Shown here piece after piece: positions 6,583 to 13,159 of a stretch of 16,350 nucleotides of DNA (positions are counted from its first letter, which is position 1; each line of letters opens with the position of its first letter). The stretch is from the NCBI GenBank assembly GCA_036394915.1, contig DASWEE010000082.1, positions 1 through 16,350 on the forward strand, written 5' to 3'. Source of the DNA: JACDER01 sp036394915 (GTDB lineage Bacteria; Actinomycetota; Thermoleophilia; Gaiellales; Gaiellaceae). Below the pieces are notes generated by a model, which was not told where the DNA came from, did not search any database, and saw nothing but the letters and a program-made list of their open reading frames with translations. A program made the position numbers and the translations under genes.

Positions 6583-6825
6583 CTAGAGGTCTGCCTCGGC
6601 CGCACCCGGTGACTGCTGACCGGGGGACTGCTGACCCGGAGCCTGCTGTCCGGGTGCCTGCTGGCCGGGGGCCTGCTGGTGAGCCTCGAAGTCGTCGTCA
6701 TCCCCTGCGCCGGGCGCCTGCTTACCGGGCGCCTGCTTGTCGGGATCGTCCTCGCCGCGAAAGCGATGGCCTTCGACGTCTTCGTTCTCGGGCTCTGACT
6801 CGTATCGATCCTGGTCCTCCACCAT
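6583..6825 (-). CDS. Small acidic, disordered protein with QAPGQ repeats and DVEGH/DFEAH motifs
   Basis: Unknown 80-residue protein, very rich in Asp, Glu, Gln, Pro and Gly and almost certainly disordered. It has two related motifs, DVEGH (16-20) and DFEAH (45-49). Each is followed by a Pro-Gly tract: QAPGKQAPGA (31-40), and five tandem pentapeptides of QAPGQ/QSPGQ type (51-75). It contains no cysteine, signal peptide or membrane segment. The start is set by a strong AAAAAAGGAGG. ATG at 6825 lies one base after GGAGG, while the next codon, GTG at 6822, has a more normal four-base spacer, so the true start may be one codon later. The ribosome-binding site and strict codon-phase repeats support a real gene. 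It is divergent from the MFS/cyclic-nucleotide gene. Confidence 0.6.
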   Translation of the reverse strand: MVEDQDRYESEPENEDVEGHRFRGEDDPDKQAPGKQAPGAGDDDDFEAHQQAPGQQAPGQQAPGQQSPGQQSPGAAEADL

Positions 6826-6928
6826 TCCTCCTTTTTTGGTGGCCGCATTCTGCGGGTGTCCGACCCACAAGACGGTTGGCCACACCCAGATCTTCCCTGC
6901 TCTCCGAAAAAGATGCAATTCTCCGCTC

Positions 6929-8590
6929 GTGCTGAGAGGGATACGGGAGCGGCTTTCCGAGTCCCTGAGCGCGTTCGGGGCAGTTTTCACGAATCCGAAC
7001 CTGCGTCGCGTCGAGCTTGCGTTCACCGGCTCGGAGTTCGGAAAGTGGCTCTATCTCGTCGCGCTCGCCGTTTACGCGTACGGCCACGGCGGCGCGACCG
7101 CGGTCGGCATCGCCTACTTGATTCGAACGATCCCCTCCTTCTTCGTCGCTCCGTTCATGGGCGCGCTCGCCGACCGGTATCCGCGGGAGCGCGTCATGGC
7201 GCTCGCAACGGTCTCGCGCGCCGTGGCGATGGGCGCGGCGGCCGCGGCCGTGGCGACCGGAGCGCCGCCGATTCTCGCCTATCTCCTCGTCGCGCTCGTG
7301 ACGCTGCTCTCGACGGCATTCCGGCCTGCTCAGTCCGCGCTCCTCCCGACACTGACGCAGACGCCCGACGAGTTGACGGCCGCGAACGTCGCCTCGAGCT
7401 CGGTCGCGAGCGTTGCGGCCTTCGCCGGGCCCGCTCTGGGCGGAGTCCTGCTGACGGTGACGAGCGTGGAGGTCGTGTTCGCCGCCACGGCCGGGATCTT
7501 CGTGTGGGTGCTCTTGCTGGTCGGGCGGATCGAGGTCGAGCGGGAGCCGCCGTTCGTCGAGCGCAGGAACCTCGCGCGCGAGGCCTTCGAGGGTGTCCGC
7601 ACGATCGCAGTCCATCCGACGCTGCGCGTGCTCGTGAGCCTCTACGCGATGCAGACGCTCGTGGCCGGCCTGCTGGGCGTGCTCGTCGTCGTCGCCGCGC
7701 TCAAGTTCCTCGACCTCGGCGATTCCGGAGTCGGCTTCCTCAACTCGGCGATCGGCGTCGGCGCGGTGCTCGGCATCGGAGTCACCCTCGCATTCGTCGG
7801 CAAGAGGAGGCTCGCGTTCGGATTCACATTCGGCCTCATGCTGTGGGGCATTCCCCTGATCGTCTTCGGGGCGGTTGGCAACGCCGTCGTCGCCTACGTC
7901 GCTCTCGGCTGCGTAGGGATCGCGGACACGCTCGTGGAGGTGGCGGCCCCGACGATGATCCAGCGGGCCGTTCCGGACGAGGTGCTCGCGCGCGTGTTCG
8001 GCGTGCTCGACAGCCTCTTCTTCGGGACGATCGGCCTCGGCGGAATCCTCGCGCCCGCGCTCGTCAGCGCCTTCGGGATCCGCTGGGCGCTGATCGCGAC
8101 CGGCCTGATCCTGCCTGTCCTGGCGCTCGTGTTCTGGCGGAAGCTCGTGAAGATCGACGCCGCCGCGCCGGCGCCGGCGGAGCAGCTCACGCTTTTGCGC
8201 CAGATCCCGTTGTTCGCGCCGCTTCCGATCGTCGTCGTCGAACAGCTCGCGTCGAGCCTCGTTCCCATGCACGTCCCGGCCGGAGACACGGTCATCCAGC
8301 AGGGCGAGGAGGGGGACCGCTTCTACGTGATCGAAAGCGGCGAGCTCGAGGTGTCGGTGGACGGGCGGCCGGTGCGGACGATGGGCCCCGGCGACCATTT
8401 CGGCGAGATCGCACTCCTCCGCGACGTTCCGCGGACGGCGACGGTGAGGGCCCGCTCCGGCGCCGATCTGTACGCGCTCGACCGGGACGAGTTCATCGGC
8501 GCGGTCACGGGCCACGCGCCGAGCGCGCGGGCCGCGGACGCCGTCATCGCACAGCGGCTTTCGACCGCCCGCAGTAGTGTCGTCGGATGA
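6929..8590 (+). CDS. MFS transporter fused to a C-terminal cyclic-nucleotide-binding domain
   Basis: 553-residue membrane protein. Residues about 20-405 form an MFS_3-type transporter with about 12 helices; the loop 2-3 signature is GALADRYPRER (78-88), with helices such as YLLVALVTLLSTAF and VLVVVAALKF. Residues about 420-545 form a cNMP-binding (CAP/CNB) domain: PLFAPLP (427-433), then GDTVIQQGEEGDRFYVIESGEL, and the phosphate-binding cassette FGEIALL...PRTATV (491-506), with the key Glu493 and Arg502 both present, so nucleotide binding is plausible. GTG at 6929 is chosen because the protein family-like sequence starts there; the frame stays open to 6737 but that part is antisense to the small acidic gene. 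Its TGA overlaps the cyclase ATG (ATGA, 8587-8590). The transported substrate is unknown. Confidence 0.88.
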   Translation: MLRGIRERLSESLSAFGAVFTNPNLRRVELAFTGSEFGKWLYLVALAVYAYGHGGATAVGIAYLIRTIPSFFVAPFMGALADRYPRERVMALATVSRAVAMGAAAAAVATGAPPILAYLLVALVTLLSTAFRPAQSALLPTLTQTPDELTAANVASSSVASVAAFAGPALGGVLLTVTSVEVVFAATAGIFVWVLLLVGRIEVEREPPFVERRNLAREAFEGVRTIAVHPTLRVLVSLYAMQTLVAGLLGVLVVVAALKFLDLGDSGVGFLNSAIGVGAVLGIGVTLAFVGKRRLAFGFTFGLMLWGIPLIVFGAVGNAVVAYVALGCVGIADTLVEVAAPTMIQRAVPDEVLARVFGVLDSLFFGTIGLGGILAPALVSAFGIRWALIATGLILPVLALVFWRKLVKIDAAAPAPAEQLTLLRQIPLFAPLPIVVVEQLASSLVPMHVPAGDTVIQQGEEGDRFYVIESGELEVSVDGRPVRTMGPGDHFGEIALLRDVPRTATVRARSGADLYALDRDEFIGAVTGHAPSARAADAVIAQRLSTARSSVVG

Positions 8591-9852
8591 CCGTTTGCGC
8601 CAGCTGCGGGTACGAGAGCGCCGAAGCGTTCAAGTTCTGTCCGGAGTGCGGCGCTTCGGCGGTCGCCGAGGTTCAGCCGCGCGAGCAGCGGAAGACCGTC
8701 ACCGTCCTCTTTTGCGACGTGACCGGCTCGACCGCGCTCGGCGAGTCCACCGACCCGGAGGCCCTGCGCGCGGTGCTCGCACGCTACTTCGAGCGGATGA
8801 AGGGGATTATCGAGTCGCACGGCGGCACGGTCGAGAAGTTCATCGGGGACGCGGTCATGGCCGTGTTCGGCGTGCCGGTGCTGCACGAGGACGACGCGCT
8901 CCGTGCGGTGCGGGCAGCGCTCGAGATGCGCGAGGCGCTGCCCGAGCTCGGCGTCCAGGCCCGTATCGGCCTCAACACCGGCGAGGTCATCACCGGTACC
9001 GAGGAGCGGCTGGCGACGGGAGACGCGGTCAACGTGGCCGCGCGGCTCGAGCAGGCCGCCGCTCCTGGCCAGATCCTGATCGGGGAGGAGACGCTCGGGC
9101 TCGTGCGGGCCGCGGCCGAGGCAGAGCCGGTCGAGCCCCTCGAGCTGAAGGGGAAGACAGAGCTCGTCTCGGCCTGGCGCTTGCTCGCCCTGACCGGCGA
9201 GCCCGAGCGGCGGCACGGTGCGCCGATGGTCGGGCGCGGGACGGAGCTGCGCCGGCTCCGCGACGCCTACGAGCAGGCGGTGCGGGACCGCTCGTGCCAG
9301 CTGTTCACGGTCCTCGGCGCAGCCGGCGTCGGCAAGTCGCGGCTGGCCGCCGAGTTCATCAAGGAGCTCGAGGGGGCGCGTCGTGCGCGGCCGCTGCCTC
9401 TCCTACGGGGAGGGGATCACGTACTGGCCGGTGGTCGAGGTGCTCAAGCGGCTGGACGCGCTTCCGACCGACGAAGCGGCCGCCGCGGCGATCCGATCGC
9501 TGCTCGGCACCTCGAAGACTGCGGCGTCTGCCGACGAGATCGCCTGGGGATTCCGCAAGCTTCTCGAGGAGCAGGCGCAGGAAACGCCGCTCGTCGCTGT
9601 CTTCGACGATCTCCACTGGGGGGAGGAGACGTTCCTCGCGTTGGTCGAGCACGTCGCCGATCTGGCGCGGGACGGCCCGCTCCTGCTCCTCTGCATGGCG
9701 CGTCCCGAGCTGCTCGACCGGCGGCCGGCGTGGGCCGGCGGGAAGCTGAACGCGACGACGGTCCTGCTCGAGCCGCTCGACGCCGCCGAAACCGATGCGC
9801 TCCTGGACTCGCTCGGCGGCGTGGACGACGAGTTGCGGGGGCGGATCCGTGA
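8587..9852 (+). CDS. Zinc-ribbon/class III nucleotidyl cyclase/ATPase protein, 5' part of a frameshifted gene
   Basis: N-terminal 263 residues of what should be one 994-residue protein. A zinc ribbon (Cys4, Cys7, Cys18, Cys21) is followed by a class III adenylate/guanylate cyclase domain (about 36-200). The metal-binding Asp44 (LFCDVTGST) and Asp88 (KFIGDAV), Lys84, and the transition-state Asn149/Arg153 pair (GDAVNVAAR) are all present. The position usually holding the base-selecting Asp appears to be Leu142. An ATPase domain then starts with Walker A GAAGVGKS (244-251). True coding ends at a run of five Gs (9372-9376) that holds one base too many; translation beyond it to 9852 is out-of-frame sequence. 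The intact cyclase domain could still be made from this piece. It is coupled by ATGA overlap to the upstream transporter. Confidence 0.82.
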   Translation: MTVCASCGYESAEAFKFCPECGASAVAEVQPREQRKTVTVLFCDVTGSTALGESTDPEALRAVLARYFERMKGIIESHGGTVEKFIGDAVMAVFGVPVLHEDDALRAVRAALEMREALPELGVQARIGLNTGEVITGTEERLATGDAVNVAARLEQAAAPGQILIGEETLGLVRAAAEAEPVEPLELKGKTELVSAWRLLALTGEPERRHGAPMVGRGTELRRLRDAYEQAVRDRSCQLFTVLGAAGVGKSRLAAEFIKELEGARRARPLPLLRGGDHVLAGGRGAQAAGRASDRRSGRRGDPIAARHLEDCGVCRRDRLGIPQASRGAGAGNAARRCLRRSPLGGGDVPRVGRARRRSGAGRPAPAPLHGASRAARPAAGVGRREAERDDGPARAARRRRNRCAPGLARRRGRRVAGADP

Positions 9853-11572
9853 CGCCGCCGAGGGAAATCCGCTGTTCGTCGAGGAGATGCTCGCGCTCGT
9901 CCACGGATCGGGCGGCGCCATGGTAGAGGTTCCACCGACGATCCAGGCGCTGCTGGCAGCGCGGCTCGACCAGCTCGACCCGGCTGAGCGATCCGTGCTC
10001 GAGCGCGGCTCGGTGGAAGGAAGGGTGTTCCACCAGGGTGCGGTGCGGGCGCTCTCGAACGGCGACACGAACGTGCCGCAGAGACTGCTGGCACTCGTCC
10101 GGAAGGAGCTCGTCCGGCCCGATCGCGCGCAGTTCCCGGGGGACGACGCCTACAGATTCCGGCACCTCCTGATCCGCGACGCGGCCTACGACGCGCTTCC
10201 GAAGGCGACGAGAGCCGAGCTCCACCAGCGGTTTGCGGAGTGGCTCGAGCAGCGGGCGCCGGACCTCGTCGAGCTGGACGAGATCCTGGGCCATCACCTC
10301 GAGCAGGCGGTGCTGTACCGCCGCGAGCTCGGGCAGGGCGACGCGGCGCTGGCGGAGCGAGCGGGCAGGCACCTCGGTCGCGCGGGAGTGCGCGCGATCT
10401 GGCGATCCGACCTCGCGGGTGCGACCGTGCTGCTCGAGCGAGCGCTCGACCTCCTCCGTCCGCTCGGGTCCCACGCCAACCTCGAGCTCATGCTCGCGAC
10501 GGCGTACCTTCGGAGGTCCCATCCGGCCAGCGCGGCCGTGGTCGCGGATGCCGCCGCCGAGCGCGCGGCGTCGTTCGGCGACCGCCGGGGCGAGGCAGTG
10601 CTACGCGCGTACGCGGCGTATGCACGTGCTCTCGTCGTCGTGGAACCGGATTTCGATCGCGTCGAGGAGCTGGCGCGCGCCGCGCTGCCTTTCCTCGAGG
10701 AAGCGAATGACGCCGATGCGCTCCTGCACGTCTGGCTCGTCATCGCGGATGTCGAAAACTTCCGCGGAAGGACCGGCCTCAGGACCGAGGCGGTCGAGCG
10801 GGCGCTTCGGTACGCGCGGAGGAGCGGGGGCCTCCCCACCCATCTGTTCGGCCTTGGGGCCGTGCTCGCAGCAGGCCCGCGACCCGCAGACGAGGCTCTC
10901 GAGGTGATTGACGACCTGGCCCCGGCGCCGGCTCCGGAGGTGCAGATGCAGCGCGCACGGCTGCTCGCCATGCTCGACCGAGGTGACGAGGCGTCGGCGC
11001 TGGCGACGGCGAATGCCGATCGGCTCCGGGAGCTGACCGGCGAGGCGGGTGCGGGTGAGCTCGCGCTGGCGGAGATTGCGGAGCTGCGAGGCGACGACGA
11101 GACGGCGGAGCGTTTGCTCCGTCGCCGCTGTGCCGAATTCGAGAAGCGGCAACAATGGCCGTACCTCTCGACGTATGCGCCTCTTCTCGGTCATGTGCTC
11201 TGCCGGCTCGGGCGCTACGACGAGGCCGAGCCACTCGCGGATCGGGGGCGGGAGCTCGGAACCGAAGAGGACGTCGCCACGCAGCAGATCTGGCGCCAGG
11301 TGAAGGCACTCGTGCTCGCGCGACGGAGCGAGCACGAAGAGGCGGTGCGGCTCGCGCGCGAGGCGGTCGAGATCGCGGAGCGCACGGACCTCCCGAACGC
11401 ACAGGGCCGAGCATGGCGCGATTTGGGAGAAGTTCTCGAGCTCGCCGGCCGAACCGGCGACGCCATCGCGGCGCTCGAGCAGGCGCTCGAGCGCTACGAG
11501 CGCAAGAAGAACCTCGCTATGACCAACCGCACGCGCGGGCGCCTCGCGTTACTCCTCCAGCTCGAGAAGTAA
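9218..11572 (+). CDS. ATPase/TPR C-terminal part of the frameshifted cyclase gene
   Basis: Continuation of the preceding gene in a shifted frame. Genuine sequence starts at about 9377 (RVVRGRCLSYGEGITYWP); the frame is open from 9218 but the first 53 codons there are out of frame. It gives 731 residues: the rest of an AAA/STAND-type ATPase as in MalT- and LuxR-like regulators, with Walker B LVAVFDDLHW (Asp340/Asp341 in full-length numbering), the GNPLFVEE motif and a winged-helix-like stretch to RFRHLLIRDAAYDALP; then TPR-like helical repeats to the end. In this family the ATPase and TPR parts are thought to sense ligands or partners and control the cyclase. Removing one G at 9372-9376 restores a single open frame. 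No independent start with a ribosome-binding site was found. It ends 24 bases inside the convergent carboxylase gene. Confidence 0.82.
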   Translation: MRRWSGAGRSCAGSATPTSRRCGTARASCSRSSAQPASASRGWPPSSSRSSRGRVVRGRCLSYGEGITYWPVVEVLKRLDALPTDEAAAAAIRSLLGTSKTAASADEIAWGFRKLLEEQAQETPLVAVFDDLHWGEETFLALVEHVADLARDGPLLLLCMARPELLDRRPAWAGGKLNATTVLLEPLDAAETDALLDSLGGVDDELRGRIRDAAEGNPLFVEEMLALVHGSGGAMVEVPPTIQALLAARLDQLDPAERSVLERGSVEGRVFHQGAVRALSNGDTNVPQRLLALVRKELVRPDRAQFPGDDAYRFRHLLIRDAAYDALPKATRAELHQRFAEWLEQRAPDLVELDEILGHHLEQAVLYRRELGQGDAALAERAGRHLGRAGVRAIWRSDLAGATVLLERALDLLRPLGSHANLELMLATAYLRRSHPASAAVVADAAAERAASFGDRRGEAVLRAYAAYARALVVVEPDFDRVEELARAALPFLEEANDADALLHVWLVIADVENFRGRTGLRTEAVERALRYARRSGGLPTHLFGLGAVLAAGPRPADEALEVIDDLAPAPAPEVQMQRARLLAMLDRGDEASALATANADRLRELTGEAGAGELALAEIAELRGDDETAERLLRRRCAEFEKRQQWPYLSTYAPLLGHVLCRLGRYDEAEPLADRGRELGTEEDVATQQIWRQVKALVLARRSEHEEAVRLAREAVEIAERTDLPNAQGRAWRDLGEVLELAGRTGDAIAALEQALERYERKKNLAMTNRTRGRLALLLQLEK

Positions 11573-13159
11573 GGCGCCGCGATCGACCCGGTCGCCCTGG
11601 GCGACGTGGAGGGCGCGGACGACGGCTTCGTACGGAGACGTGAGCGGCGTCTCCATCTTCATCGCTTCGAGGACGAGGAGCGGTTGGCGCGGGCGCACGC
11701 TGTCCCCTTCGGCCACGAGAACCTGGATCACGGTTCCGGGCATCGGGGCGGTGATCGTGCTTTGCTCGAGGCCTGGGCCGTGGTCGTGGGCCGCATCGGT
11801 GCTCGGGAGCGGCTGTGGCGGGGGAGAAGGGAGGCTGAGCCGCCAGGTCCCTCGCCAGGGACGGGGCGGGAGGCGCTCCGGGGGAGGCGAGAGCGGTGGG
11901 TACTCGGTCAGGAACGCGGTCGTCGCCTCCCCCGCCCGCACGACCGGGTGCCGGACGAGCCAGCGGAGGAACGGGAGATTGGTCACGAGCCCTTCGACCT
12001 CCGTGTCCGCGAGCGCGCCCTCGAGCCGGTCGAGAGCCTGCTCGCGCGTGAAGCCGTAGGCGATCAGCTTTGCGATCATCGGGTCGTAGCCGATTCCGAT
12101 CTCATCGCCCTCCTCGACGCCGGCGTCGACGCGGACGTCATCGGGGAGCCGCAGGCGCTCGATCTTGCCGCTCTGGGGGAAGAACGTCTGCGGATCCTCG
12201 GCGTAGAGTCGCACCTCGACCGCATGGCCGCGGGGCTCCTGGTGCTTGAGCGCGAGCTGTCCTCCGGCCGCGATCCGGAGCTGCTGCTGGACGAGATCGA
12301 CGCCGGTCACGAGCTCCGTGACCGGATGCTCGACCTGGATGCGGCCGTTCAGCTCGAGGAAGAAGAACTCGCCGTTTGCGAGCATCAGCTCGACCGTGCC
12401 GGCGCTGCGGTAGCCGATCGCGCGCGCGAAGGCGACCGCCGCCTCTTCCATCCTCCTGCGTAGCTCGGCGCCGACGGCCGGGGATGGAGACTCTTCGAGC
12501 ACCTTCTGGTGGCGGCGCTGGATCGAGCACTCCCGCTCGCCGAGGGCGGCGACCTCGCCGTGCTCGTCGGCGAGCAGCTGGATCTCGACGTGCCTCGGAC
12601 GCTCGACGTAGCGCTCGCAGAAGACCCGGTCGTCGCCGAATGCGGCCTTGGCCTCTCGGCGAGCCGCCTCGAGCGCCTCGTCGAGCTCGCCGGGCGCGCG
12701 CACGACGCGCATCCCGCGCCCTCCTCCTCCCGCGGCCGCCTTGACGATCAGCGGGAATCCGAGCTCCTGCGGCTCGCCCGTGGGAACGACGGGAACCCCG
12801 GCCTCGGCGGCGATCCGCTTCGACTCGAGCTTGTCGCCGCCCTTGCGAAGAGCCTCGGGAGTCGGCCCGACGAAGATGAGCCCGGCCGCCTCCACCGCCT
12901 CCGCGAAGTCGGGGTTCTCCGCGAGGAAGCCGTAGCCGGGGTGGATCGCCTCGGCGCCGGTCTGCTTGGCCGCGCGAATCTGCTCCTCCGAGAACAGGTA
13001 GCTGAGGACCTCCACGGTCTCGTCGGCCGAGCGGGCGTGGAGGGAACCCTTGTCGTTAGGGGCGACGACCGCGACGGTGGCGATCCCCAGCTCGCGGCAG
13101 GCGCGGAAGATGCGCAGCGCGATCTCGCCGCGGTTGGCGACGAGGAGCTTCTCGATCAC
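11549..13159 (-). CDS. Biotin carboxylase-BCCP subunit of an acyl-CoA carboxylase
   Basis: 536-residue alpha subunit that carboxylates its own biotin with ATP and bicarbonate, for transfer to an acyl-CoA by a separate carboxyltransferase. Biotin carboxylase domain (1 to about 440): LLVANRGEIALRIFRACRELG at the N-terminus, ATP loop AAAGGGGRGM (141-150), and LNGRIQVEHPVTE (270-282) where most relatives read MNTRLQVEHPVTE. A Pro-rich linker (about 420-465) leads to a biotinyl domain (467-536) with the biotin-accepting Lys501 in EAMKME. At 536 residues it is shorter than propionyl- or methylcrotonyl-CoA carboxylase alpha subunits, so the inter-subunit BT domain seems reduced. The GTG at 13159 overlaps the aminotransferase stop (GTGA). 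The substrate is not determinable; the nearby LiuC-like hydratase hints at methylcrotonyl-CoA. Confidence 0.9.
   Translation of the reverse strand: MIEKLLVANRGEIALRIFRACRELGIATVAVVAPNDKGSLHARSADETVEVLSYLFSEEQIRAAKQTGAEAIHPGYGFLAENPDFAEAVEAAGLIFVGPTPEALRKGGDKLESKRIAAEAGVPVVPTGEPQELGFPLIVKAAAGGGGRGMRVVRAPGELDEALEAARREAKAAFGDDRVFCERYVERPRHVEIQLLADEHGEVAALGERECSIQRRHQKVLEESPSPAVGAELRRRMEEAAVAFARAIGYRSAGTVELMLANGEFFFLELNGRIQVEHPVTELVTGVDLVQQQLRIAAGGQLALKHQEPRGHAVEVRLYAEDPQTFFPQSGKIERLRLPDDVRVDAGVEEGDEIGIGYDPMIAKLIAYGFTREQALDRLEGALADTEVEGLVTNLPFLRWLVRHPVVRAGEATTAFLTEYPPLSPPPERLPPRPWRGTWRLSLPSPPPQPLPSTDAAHDHGPGLEQSTITAPMPGTVIQVLVAEGDSVRPRQPLLVLEAMKMETPLTSPYEAVVRALHVAQGDRVDRGALLLELEE

Noticed and set aside
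6600..6730. CRISPR-like or minisatellite DNA array in the CTGCTG-rich stretch
   Set aside because: The near-15-base periodicity is codon-phased and encodes QAPGQ/QSPGQ pentapeptides; there are no spacers.
6737..6928. N-terminal extension of the MFS/cyclic-nucleotide gene
   Set aside because: It is antisense to the acidic repeat gene and its ribosome-binding site and has no transporter-like sequence; genuine family-like sequence starts at GTG 6929.
6722..8515. Long minus-strand open frame opposite the MFS gene
   Set aside because: A GC-rich antisense shadow with Arg/Asp/Glu-rich low-complexity translation, no domains and no ribosome-binding site.
6583..8590. RiPP-type cluster (precursor peptide plus exporter)
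   Set aside because: The acidic repeat protein has no leader/core layout, and no ATP-grasp, radical SAM, cyclodehydratase or lanthipeptide enzyme is in the window.
9372..9376. Programmed ribosomal frameshift in the cyclase gene
   Set aside because: Restoring the frame needs skipping one base. There is no slow codon or stop at the site and no stimulatory element was seen. A sequencing error or mutation in the G run is simpler.
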